From Adiantum capillus-veneris (Eukaryota > Streptophyta > Polypodiopsida > Polypodiales > Pteridaceae), in assembly GCA_014529385.2 (NCBI GenBank), contig CM043959.1, forward strand, positions 52,449,753 through 52,513,752: a DNA stretch of 64,000 bases, given 5' to 3'. Positions within the stretch are counted from its first letter, which is position 1. Every line of letters starts with the position of its first letter. Under the pieces are notes generated by a model. That model did not search any database. It was not told the DNA's origin and was given only the letters and a program-made list of their open reading frames with translations. The position numbers were made by a program, and so were the translations under genes. This document shows, one piece after another, positions 20,667 to 31,605 of this stretch.

Positions 20667-23600
20667 TTAATGGCGACTTGGATTTACCTGATCGTGGCAT
20701 GAAATCCAATTCCATATGCTTTTGATGTTTAGGCCTTTCTCGTTAGTTTTTGTTTGAGATGCCATGTTGTCCAATACATTGGCATATATCTGCTCTTCAT
20801 TTGTTGGTAGCAAATTGTGGTCGCTTGATGAGACAGGTATTGATGTTGAAGCAATGGTTGATGAAGTCTTCTTCTTCCAAATAGTGTTCTTCAAAAGTGT
20901 GACCTTCGCATTTACCGTTGCTTTCTTTTTGTTGTTAAGAGGCTGTAAAGGAGTTGTGTATCTTTCTTGTTGTTGAGCCTCAATCGCGGATTTTGGAACC
21001 CACATTGTTCTTGGGCCTGGTGTGATCTCCTTTTCCACTTGCCTTGTTTCTTCTTTGACTTGATGGTACCTTGTCTTTAATTTCCAAATATGGCTGTTTC
21101 TTTTGTAAAAGCCTTGCTCTTGTAGGAATTGACGAGGGATCCATCTATAGGTTGTAGCACTCTTGGGTGTAGCGGGTAGCTGCTCTTGATTTCTTGATGT
21201 TTCTTGCTTTTCCTGGGTGATTCCTTGATAAGCTACTACCCTAGGTAACCAGATTTGAAAGTTACCCTCATAGAATCCTTGTGCTTCGAGTAACTCGACT
21301 GGAATGAATCTTTGGACTTGCTTGGAAGTGATCTTCACTTGACTTTGTTGGGTAGTCTGGTAGAATTCTGATTTCATTACCCAGACTTGTCGTATGGTTT
21401 CTCCAGTGGAAGACCTTCTCTTTTTCTTTTTGTACCTGTCCTTTCTCTTGGTTGAGTTATGTGATTGACGTTGACGGCTTTGTTGATTCTTGACTGAGTG
21501 GTTGTCATGGGATGGAAATCACCAGGCTGTTATCTTGGGCTTGTTGACCCAAACATCTGAATTTCCTTTCTTGTAGCCTTGTGCAATAATTGACTCGCTT
21601 GATGTGATCCATCCTGTTACCTTTACTTGTTGAGGTTGTTCCTGTGATTGTATCCAAATTGGATCATTAACTTTAATCTGTGCCTTGGATACTAGCACTT
21701 GGTTGGCCTGTTTTGACTTCCTTTGGAGACTTTCGTGCGATGGAAACTTCGGTTGATAGACTTTTTGCTTGGGTTTACATTGTTTTGTTGATGGTTTGGC
21801 TTTTGATGTAGAGGCTTTGTCTTGCACTTGCATTGGCTGGGCTAGAGACTGTGGGCTTACTTTAGCTTTGCCTTTTTCAATAGCCAAGAATCTTTGAACT
21901 ATTGTAGGCTTGCTTGTCGTGATGACCATTGTTGAAGATTCAGGCTCGTCTTCAAAGACTTGTGCCCAGGGCTTGGACAAAATTAAGTCTGTTCCCATTT
22001 GTCGAGAATCTACCACCAAGAATTTTTCTTTGACATTCTGTGAGTGTAGTTGGACAATAGCTTCTGCAATCCTCATACTTATAACATCCACTTCAGGTGA
22101 GAGATTTACCTTTATCTGAATATCATAAAGCTTTGACTTACCTAGAAGTAACCACATGCCATATGACATGACATTAGTCGTGGAATTTGTATCAATTTTT
22201 GCCATAAAATTCATCTTGACTCTGTCTTGTGCACTTAGCAAAAAGTTGATCTTCTTTGGTACTAGATTTCCTGTGTTCTCTTGAGTGACTTGAGCAATCT
22301 TTGGCTTGGACTCCTTGTTGTCTTCTTCTTCATTGTTCACACTTCTGAGTTCATCTGTGTGTTCTAGCTCCTGCTTGACCACCATTTCCTTTGATATGTC
22401 TTTTGGAGAGACAAAATCAACATTTGGTTCCTGTAGAGTTATAGGCTCTTCTTCCTCGACTTCAACTGTTGAAATGTCACCAATAGTGTCTGAACTTCCT
22501 GTCACTTGGTGCACCTCTTCTTTGATTGATTCCAAGTCTTCATATTGCTCGTTTGTAGGCGCTGGACCTGAAGCATCTTCTTTGGATCTTAGTCCTTCTT
22601 CCTGCAACTTTGCTTCGTTGACTTGCGGCTCCTCCTTTGTACTATGCATTCGAGTTGGATAGTTTGTAATCAAGTGTGTTATCGCACACTGATCGCAAAG
22701 AGCACCTATTTCTATATGACCAGTATTCGGGCTAGGTATCTGGTTTTGTGCTATCCCCATAGTTGATAACCCCGTTTCGAACTCATACTCAGATTCTTCA
22801 TCTGTCTCACACATAACCCTTAGCATGTAGTAGGGGACTATGTCATACCCATTCTCATCGCAAAATTTTGTTGGTGTGGTCTCATTAACACAGACATCCA
22901 AAGTAGCCAATATCTGAGTCCACTCTAGCGGTTCTAATGCCTCTTCCGGAAAAGGTTCTCTTATGTAAGCATCATCTTCTAAGAACCTCTCTAAGGAATT
23001 CTCATTTCTCCCAAAGTCACTACACTCTGCTGCTCCGCACATCCAGATTTCTTTCTTTTTGCCCATCCACGAATGGTCTGTTGATCCACTTTGTGTTGCA
23101 AAATCAAAATCTTCCACGGGCGTTCTAGTTACATCTTGGTAACTATGATTTCTCGTATTTACACGTGTTGTGGTTTCAGCATGTCTCAAGTATAGATAAT
23201 CATAACCCCAATCTTGTACCATCTTGAGTTGCCTCATGAATGGTCTTCCAAGGATGATTTCATAGTTATTTTTCTTGCCAAAGTCAACTATGGCAAAATT
23301 ATGCGCATACTCTATACCACAAGAAGACACCACTATAGCTTCTAGCAATCCCATGGGTCTTTCCACATGCCCATCCGCTAACTTTAATTTTATTCTGGTT
23401 GTTCTAAAGGCCGGCCTACCCCATTTCTCCCATATTTGTTTTGTTGCTATGGCAATTCCTGCTCCGCTGTCAAGTATAGCTTTTGTTTCAATCCCATTGT
23501 ACTCGACAGGCAAAGTGGCATTACCATCTTCTCCTTCACAGTACTCTCCTACTTTGTTCAGAGGTACCGGTCTTACATTTGATCTAGGCTTCTCGATCTC

Positions 23601-26417
23601 ATCTAGCTCTTTTTCCAGGAACCTTAACGGGCTTTGATCCCAATTTTTTCCAAGCATTTTCCTATATCCGTCCACATACTTGGCCTGATTTTCAAAAGTT
23701 CTATCAACGTAATTGTGCACTTCACTGGCGTGGATAGCAAGTCAGTCAAAATTTTTGTGTCCAATTCGTTTGTCCCTCCTAGCCTCTGTGATGGAACTCT
23801 CACAATCTCAGACTTTGCCTCAAAATCTCCCATGTACTGTGGCAAAGTTCTTAACGATGCAGGTCTACTGTCTTCGGAGGCTACCGATCCTACTTCACCA
23901 TAATATGACCCCGCATCAACACTCATTTGTGGTCTATCTAATGTGATTTCAGGAAATGGTGCTGGTCCAGCATCCTCTTCTCTTTTTTGGGCATCTCGGA
24001 CAGCCTTCCATAACTCCTCTGGCCACTGCTCCTCAACTATAGGAACATAGGGTGGGAAATCCCTCATTGATCCATCTGTTGTATTTTGGACTACCCTCGA
24101 GTCTTGCGACCTTAGCAGTGGTTCTTCCCTATGATCCACTTCTTCTCTAGGAAATTCGTCTACTTTAATGCTCTCATCTTTGTGCACTGGGGTGACTATC
24201 CTATCCTTCAATTCTGGTGGAGGTGGTTCTAGCAATGCTTGAGCAGTTATAATGAGCTGCTTACACATTTCTAGCCTCTGCTTCTCTAGTTCGGGATAAG
24301 GATGGGTCATCCATCTTTGTTCTAAGGTCTGTCTATTTGCCAATCTAGCCTCATAAGCCTGTAAAATCGCGTCTAAAGGCTCATTCACTTTGTCCACTAG
24401 GACAGATCCTCCTGAACTAGCACTCTTGGGTGCTTCAACTGGTTTAAGGGTTTCAGCTTCCCTTTGCTGTGTCTGTTGCTCTTGAGTTGTTTCCAACTCA
24501 GCTGTAACAACCTTTTCTTCTCCTTTCTCCCTTTCTAGTCTCGCTTTCATTCTAGTCCTTCTTGCTCGTCTAGAGTTTCTATGGCTTTTGGAACTCTTAC
24601 TAGTCTCTCCATTTGTAGGCTTCTGCTCTTGCACTTTTGCTTGTGCTCTTGTGACAATGTTTACTGGAGCAACTTGCTTACTTTCATCTTCTTGTTGTTT
24701 AAGCACCTGCTCTTTTGCAATTGTTTCTTGCTATGTTGTTGTTGTCGTCTCTCCTTTTGTTGCGGCTCGTTCTTTCTTTGATTTGCTGGTAGAAGGAAAG
24801 GTAACATGTGGTTGCATTTTAACTTTCTTTCTTGGATTCTTAGGACAATCCAAAATCATATGTGTGATTGCACACTCATTACAATATACATTTATCATGA
24901 TATCATGGTGTGGACAATCCTTAATCAAGTGATCACTACTACCACATCTGTCACATGGACGTATTGGTTGTTGTGGCAATACTTGATATTGACCTTGAAG
25001 TGGCCTCTGATGTAACACATATCTTTCTGTTTGAAGCTCATGACTCACATATGCATTTCTAGCAGCTATGGGTCTTTCACTTAAGAACACTTGTTCCGCT
25101 ATAGGATGGTATCTAGGCGGTTGAGAAATAACATGCTCAAACCCTGGTGGAGTCTTAGGTCTATAGTCAGGACAATGTTGCATCAGATGGTCCCCTCCAC
25201 ATGTCATGCACCTTCGTCGTTGAGGAATTCTATAGGCTGGTACTCTGTCAGAGTGGTTGATGCGTTGCATCACATTCTCTATGATTTGCTCCTCAACATT
25301 TACTTGTTTTTGTCCTAGATTCCCTCTTTGATCCTCAAGATCAGCGATTTTCTTTTTCTTAGTTGCATCATTCATGTTCTTATGACCATCGTCATAGAAT
25401 TCGCAATTGTCAACTAGGTCAACTGCCACTTTGGTCACCTCTTCCAAGGTTTGGTATCTTTTCGTGTATAGGTCCTTTTGGAGATTCTCATTCATAAGTC
25501 CTTTGATGAAGCATAGGATCTGACGTTCTGGCGTGGGTAACTCTTGGGTAGGACATCTAGCAACATATTTCTTGAAACGCAGTATTGCATGTCGTAATGT
25601 TTCTATTTCGCCTTGTTTAAATTCTTGAATCTTAGGAAGGGTGTTATGTTTTATGCCCCTCTTGGTGAATTCTTGAACAAATTCATCACATTTTCTCAAT
25701 GGTTGTGAACTCTCTCCGGTTCAATAGTTCAAACCATGCTTGTGCATTGTCCTCCAATGTAAGTCCAAAACCCTCATACTGCGTGTGGAAGTCCTCTACT
25801 CGTTCTGCTCGTAGGACTTGCTTGAAAGCCGAGACATGGGCGTATGGGTCTCCTATGCCATTGTACTTTCTATTTACCCATTTTCTTAGCTGAGATGGTC
25901 TTATACTTTGGGGTGCAAAGTATGGAACCATACTCCTCTCTGGTATCGTTTCATCTCTCGTTATCGCTCTAGGGGGAAATCCAGGTGGTGGTCCCCTCTT
26001 TGGAATTCTCTTAGAGGTTCCTGTGTTTTGTGGATGTATCGGAGGTCCTTCATTGACCAAATATCCACTCATCTCTAATTTGGTTCGCGGATTTGTGCTT
26101 TCTACAGCTCTATATTCTCGTCCATACTTGTCAACAAATAAAGATGTCCATTGTCGGTCGACCTCGTATGTATAGACATATAAGAGCTTGTATTCTGTCA
26201 GCTCATCTGGGTAAGGCTCTAAGCAATTGTAAAGGTTGAATTGATCTCCATTAATATACCTATATAGTCCTTCACTTTCATGGTTATACGTCCAAACTCT
26301 CTCCACAAAATTGGTCTTTATGTATTGTAGGTTTGGAAGATCTATTCTGGGCGGGTGCTCATCTATCCCTGCAATCCATGTGCTTGTATAAGCTGAGTCT
26401 GAGTCTGATCTAGACAT
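20667..26417 (-). pseudogene. Element B polyprotein: gag, zinc knuckles, two retropepsin-like domains, W-P repeats
   Basis: One original long frame is now broken by a frameshift near 25690, a stop near 24735, a frameshift in 23624-23720 and a TGA near 21519. Gag (26417-24731) includes KWVNRKYNGIGDPYAHVSAF, the long 'QEFKQGEIETLRHAILRFKKY' type helical region and CCHC-like knuckles CMTCGGDHLMQHC, CDRCGSSDHLIKDC and CNECAITHMILDC. A retropepsin follows with AILDSGAGIAIATK (about 23471) and IILGRPF. A fourth, decayed knuckle (CDQCAITHLITNY) lies at about 22690. A second retropepsin-like domain (22253-21951) has DTNS for the catalytic DTG/DSG and LILSKPW for ILGRPW. The C-terminal region has three or four W-I/V-P...QGFY...IW repeats. 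Gag would assemble particles; the protease would process them. Confidence 0.88.
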
Positions 26418-26439
26418 GACTTCTAGGCTTGACAGCTCT

Positions 26440-29400
26440 AGCTTGCTGTAGTAATACCTCTCTCAGTGTGTTCAAGTGTTTTGGTCAGGGAAAATCCAAA
26501 ACTATGTCCAAAACCGTGAGCGTTTTCTTACAATTCTCTCAAATTGTCGGTTTTAGACACCCCTGACTTCCGGATGCATTTTGAGGCCTTAAACAACGTT
26601 TTTTTGAAAACTGACCAAAATGATTTACTCTAAGATCTGTAGTGCAGCTCTCAAGCTACGTTTTGATAAAAAAACTTTTGGAATCAGAGTTCGTATGTAA
26701 AAGTTATGACCAAAACAGTGAGATGTAATTTGGAAAGTTGCTCTATCTGATGTTTTTGCAAGTGGTCAGTTTGAGCCCAAAATTGGTGCGTGCACTCCTT
26801 AGGCAATGATAAACCCAATGGTATACTTGATTTCAAAAATTTTCTCAATTTTTTTTTCTCAGTTGTCTATCGCGATAGACTCACCAAGTACCCCTTGCAG
26901 ATGTCCAAATGCACTCAAACTTTGTGTACAGGGTATAATGGGCCTTCTGAACCCAAATATGAAGTAAAATTTGAATTTTGATTTTTCTACAGTGAATTTC
27001 TGAGTCTATCGCGATAGACGCACCAGAGTGTTACTGGGATACATTTTTTCAACTGTTTTTACAGATTTGAGTTCCCCCTTCTCTTGAGATACTACTCACC
27101 AAGTTTCAACCAATTTGGAATACTTTTCCTTTGTAACTTGCATCAAACAACAGTTTCTTTTCTGATCTTGTGAAGTAATCCACTTAGATGCACTTCCAAT
27201 GCTCCAAATTTACTCAAAATTTAACCATAGGCTCACAACAACATGCAGAACAAGGCCCTAAGGTCAGTTTTCAAAATTTTCAATTTTTGTGAAAAAACCT
27301 CAGTCTATCGCGATAGACTCAGCAAATTCTTCAGTTTTTTTAAAATTTCCCAGATTTCTCTTCACCACTGTGTTCCCTTTGCTCTATACATCTTGCTCAC
27401 CAATTTTCGCTTGTTTTGGACTTTTTCTTAGGCTCTAACTCCAACTCTAGAATTCTTAGTCTATCTGATCACTAGAAAATAGACCTAGGACGACTTCCCA
27501 ATGTCCAAAATCCACCAAATTTTGTGTGTAACCTCCTGAGAGGCTAAACAAGCTATGCTCCAGAGGGTTTTGAAAAATTCAGTTTCTTTGGCCCTGCTTT
27601 GAGTCTATCGCGATAGACTGAGCAAGTACCCCTTTTATAGGTCAAACTTGAACTTTGACTATACCACTGTGTTCCAACACCTCTCCTTAGTCCTCCTACC
27701 AATTTTCAAGTGGTTTGGACTTTTACTTTGTCAGTTAGACCGGATTGGTGTTTTCTACAAGTTGAATCCTCTCAAATGGTCTTAGACCCACTTTCTGACG
27801 TCCAAATGACTTCAAAATTTTTATGTGTCCTTGATAGCACCTTTCCAAGCTATGCCACAGAGGTTTTTGAAAAATTTACTTTCGATCACTGGGTTCTTAG
27901 TCTATCACGATAGACTCACCAAGTATGCTAACATGACACTTTTTTCAAATTTTCTCTTCACATATGTGTTCCCTACCTCTGTAGATCATGTATACCAAGT
28001 TTCACAAGGTTTGGAAATTTGGTCAAGTCCCTTTACCCAATTTGTCTCTGAACTTAGACTCTAAACACCAGACTTGAGGTTTAGTGGTCTTCTTGATGTC
28101 CAATTTCAAATTTGAAATGATGGTTAAGGTCTAGGTGAGGAGTGGATTCAAGCTATCTAGTCACAATTTCCAAAAACTGTCCCACTCAAAATGTCATGAG
28201 TCTATCACGATAGACACAATAGATTGTGCAAGAAAAGTCAACTCAAAATTGTGACTTCACTTTTAGATTCCCCTTACTCTCTTGTGTCTATCCCTCAAAT
28301 TTCATGCAATTTGGACACTTGGTTTGTGTTTTGGGCCATTTTTAGTGTTTTTGTCAGAACTTGAATCTCTATCTGGGCTTTAGATTCACTTCTAGTGATC
28401 CAAACACCTTGAAATTTGGTGTGTATGCTATGTAGGCTCTGCTTAAGCTATCCCTAGGAGGGATTTGCAAAATAAGGTCCACATCTAAATATCCCCAACC
28501 TATCGCGATAGGCTCATAAAGTTTCCCAGTTTTGGTATTTTTACAAAGTTCTCTTCACAACTAGTTTCCTTATCCTTTGTATAGTGAATACACAAAGTTG
28601 TGCAATGTTTGGACTATTGGTCAAGGTCTTTTTACCACTGTGTCTCTGAACTTAAACTCTAAACACCAGACTTGAGGTTTAGTGGTCAAGCAGGTGTCCA
28701 AGTACACTCAATTTTTGGGAGCAGCCTTGTATTGATGTGTTTTACCTGTGGGGGAGGGGTTTTGCCTGATTGTGAGTCTATCTCCAATTCATCAGTCTAT
28801 TGCGATAGACTAGGCAGAGAGCCACTGGAAAGTATTTTTTTCTCTGTTTTTGGACAGTTTGGTTCCCAATGCCCTTAGAAGCCTATCCCCAAAGTTTCAT
28901 GCAATTTGGACTTCTTTTCCTTTGGATTCAAGCATTTCACAGTTCACTTCCTTACACTCAGAAAAAGAAAATTCCCACTTAGATGCACAAGCACTGATGC
29001 AAATGCTTTGAAATTTCACATACAAGCTCTAGAGCATATGCAAAACAAGGTCTTGAGGTCAAACTTTTTGTTTTTTGAAAATTGAAGATCTGGTTTCAGA
29101 TTTTTGTTTTTTGGATTTTTTAAAGGTTTTTTTTTTTTTGGATTGATTGGACCAATTTTGTGTTTTCCCCCTACCTTAAGGTCTCCAATGCAAAAACAAG
29201 CACTCAAATCGGCTTTCAAACGACCATTTTAGAGCACTTTTACCATAATCAGCACAATTCCGCCTTTTGTGTTTTCAAGCACATTTTCATGTCAAAATTG
29301 CTCTAGATCAGATGTCCTACACTACCTAAAGTCCTACTTTGGATGGTTGAATGGTTGTTTTTGCTTTCTGGCAAGCAAACAGCCTCCTACTTACCTTTTG

Positions 29401-29692
29401 CGTTTTTCTTTGCGTTTTTTTCTCTTTCGAGTTCTTCACAACCATAAGTCACAACCAAACACACAAACCATAAAACCTAATCTAAACACACAACAAAATA
29501 AAATAACCATACCTCAACCTCATGGTGGACCACCTCAGCGAGACTCAGGCTCCCTGGCTATCCCTCAGTCAAAAGATCCTCTCTCTGACTTCCCACTAAG
29601 AAGGCAAATGGTGACAACACTCTAGAAAACTCTAGAGAAACGCTATACTGTCAAACACGAGTGATGCAGTCTACGCTAGTTTAGGCACTTCG
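26440..29692 (-). repeat. Element B leader: about 300-bp degenerate tandem array centred on a 16-bp palindrome
   Basis: GTCTATCGCGATAGAC (perfect palindrome) or a close variant starts at 26865, 27004, 27303, 27603, 27900, 28200, 28499 and 28795. Seven of the eight sites are spaced 296-300 bp apart and the first is 139 bp away. The DNA between shows diverged shared words (ccactgtgttcc, caccaattttc, ttggac, gtccaaat), so this is an old tandem array in which the palindrome is the best conserved part. Variants: CACG for CGCG at 27900 and 28200, TGCG at 28795 (single CpG decay), and CCTATCGCGATAGG at 28499, in which both arms changed together. The array lies between PBS and gag, where packaging and dimerisation signals of retroelements normally lie. 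Confidence 0.92.
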
Positions 29693-29710
29693 TCCTCGGC
29701 AACGGCGCCA
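29693..29710 (-). promoter_or_regulatory. Primer-binding site of element B (tRNA-Asp)
   Basis: The minus strand reads TGGCGCCGTTGCCGAGGA, one base inside the 5' LTR. It matches the complement of the plant tRNA-Asp 3' end (TGGCGCCGTTGCCGGGGA) at all but one position. This fixes orientation and the 5' LTR edge. Confidence 0.9.
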
Positions 29711-29711
29711 A

Positions 29712-30768
29712 TGTTAGCGGGTACGCCGCGACGGACGATGGAGCACAGCGAGAACACAGACCAACAAATTGTCAATCCGAGGACGTAGCTGACCCGACTA
29801 GGGCATGGAGGCAATCTCTGGGTTTTCAACCCTGAGCTAGACACAAACAACACTCTACAGTCACTAATCCTACCACAACACTACCATAAAGCAAAGAAAC
29901 AGACAGCGCATCCTACGAAACACTACAAGCTCGAAACAGTCTCAAATCATATCGGAATGACTCGAAATCGGAGGGTAAGACTCACAAGGACATATCCTAT
30001 ATGGCCAAACACCTAAACCTTGAAAACTATAACTGTAAGACCTCTAATCGCTATCGCGATAGACTCAAAACAGCAATTTCCAAAGTGTCCGAAACTGATC
30101 TACAAAGACATCAACACGAAGAGCTTCTCGCCCTGATTCTAACGACTACTCGATCATTCAGAACGGATGTCGTTTGAGGTACTTACGACCAAATATAGCT
30201 CGTAGCAGGCGGGTTCGCGATGTGGTCCTCGGCTTGCATTGCTTGCGTCGACGCGGAGAGCTCCTCAATGCTAACACGCTCCTACTCTCATATCTGCAAT
30301 GTGATTAGTATGCACGACGGTGTGTGTGCGTGAAGCTCACTACCGTGTGCTGCAGAACCCACGACTGTATATTAATTGAGGTAACGTAATGTGTTTTTTA
30401 CAAAGCCTTAGGTTTCAGCTTATATACAAAGCCTTCAAACCTAATGTCCGGCCAAATGACCTGAATTGTCCCTAGGCTTCTACAGAGCTTAATTACAAGA
30501 AACTGAGTTGGCTTTACTCATGATACAAGCATGTGCGGCCAAAATACAAGTGCTGATTCAAAATATGAGGTTCCCGTAAACATTACAAAAGTGGCCGTAA
30601 TGGCTCAAAATAATAATAACGGGATATTCGATGACGTCCATGAACTCGTATCTTCATGTTGCAGCATCCATCTTCATCTTCATTACTTCATCACCATCTT
30701 CATGTGGAATCTTTAGAATCTTTGAGGAATCTTTGTGGAAACGTTGTTGAAAGGGCATCCTTTCAACA
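29712..30768 (-). repeat. 5' LTR of element B
   Basis: The plus strand starts TGTTAGCGGG and ends TTTCAACA, 1057 bp, the partner of 18389-19446. The palindrome CTATCGCGATAG is at 30051-30062, and the terminal 10-bp inverted arms are at 30745-30768 (one change in the loop). Confidence 0.93.
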
Positions 30769-30773
30769 GCAAC

Positions 30774-31395
30774 ATTCAGGCCAGGTGACTACCAGGAGAA
30801 GGTTTTGGATGAGTTGGCCAACATGGTGCTCTAGCCAGAGGAGACTTTTGCAGAACTTATGACTAAAACCTAGTCTCTGCTTGCCAAGCTTCCCCAGCAA
30901 CTCAGTGAGTTTATGGTTAAGAAGTGGGTAGAGAAGGCGCTTCCCAAAACTTCTCAGGAAAAACTCCGAGAGAGTCTCTGACCCGGCTCCACTCTGGAGG
31001 AGTTCATCGCATCTGCAACTAGGATAGAGGGGGCTAGGAAGCTGTTCACCAACTCTCTTCAGGTAGAGACCCCCTCAGTGTTTTTGGAAAGTCCTTCTCA
31101 TCCTTTAACTTCTTTACGCAGGGAACTGGAAGCCCTAAAGTTACAGCGAGCTCTTCAAGAGGATAGGTCCTTCTCTTTTAGACAAGAGAAGCCTTCACAT
31201 CACGAGGCATCGGAACAAATCAAGCGCGAGCTAGAAGAGCTCAAGTCTCAGCAGGAGACTAAGGCTATGGTTTGGTGTAGCTCATGCCTCTCTCCAGGGC
31301 ACCCTCCACAGGAATGCCCCCTTCGGGTTTACTGCCACTTTTGTGAGAAGTCTGGACATGAGGACAAGGACTGCTACTACCTCAAGGGATTGTGA
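30774..31395 (+). pseudogene. Element C gag, part after nested B, with zinc knuckle
   Basis: Resumes gag as FRPGDYQEKVLDELA. It then has a stop-bearing stretch and an open frame at 31078-31395 with a charged coiled segment (SLRRELEALKLQRALQ, EQIKRELEELKSQQ). CCHC-type knuckles follow: WCSSCLSPGHPPQECP and CHFCEKSGHEDKDCYY. A further knuckle, CYRCGEYGHYQSKYP, is at about 31667 in the next frame, with its last Cys lost. These bind the packaged RNA. Confidence 0.75.
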
Positions 31396-31605
31396 CAAAT
31401 ACAACAAAGTCTTGGTCCTACTCTTCAGCAAGGGCCACCACCTACATCCAACATGGTTTCTCTTTGTGGCCATCCACACCATATTCCACCTTTATTGACA
31501 TCCCCTCCTATGCAAGGTATGCAAAGTACTTTTCCCTCTTAGAGCTTTTATCACACCCATGCTCCCTCCCCACCTCACAGCTTCTATGCCTCCACCTCCA
31601 ACTCC

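Larger units (their letters stand above)
18389..30768 (-). mobile_element. LTR element B (gag-protease, palindrome-array leader)
   Basis: LTRs of 1058 and 1057 bp flank a minus-strand internal region. In transcript order it contains: 5' LTR (29712-30768), tRNA-Asp PBS (29693-29710), a 3.2-kb leader with a palindrome array (26.4-29.7 kb), gag with zinc knuckles, retropepsin, a second retropepsin-like domain, a C-terminal region with W-P repeats, a 1.2-kb 3' untranslated part, a polypurine tract and the 3' LTR (18389-19446). No RT or integrase is visible, so it must depend on another element's enzymes. The polyprotein has a few disabling mutations only. It is inserted in element C. Diverged relatives are I (47-61 kb) and J (from 63598). 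Confidence 0.92.

Noticed and set aside
22306-22662. Serine-rich plus-strand frame
   Set aside because: It is an antisense shadow of the Glu-rich linker in the element B polyprotein.
26865-28810. CRISPR-like array of regular palindromic repeats
   Set aside because: The spacing is about 300 bp, spacers are related to each other, and the array lies inside a plant LTR element between PBS and gag. There are no cas genes.
26790-28878. Short repeated frames reading VYRDRL through the palindrome array
   Set aside because: The repeated peptide is only the translation of the palindrome (GTCTATCGCGATAGACTC). The frames end at once and spacers are not protein-like.
29693-29710. Possible tRNA gene near the tRNA-Asp-like sequence
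   Set aside because: Only the 18 bases complementary to the tRNA 3' end are present; there is no cloverleaf. It is a primer-binding site.
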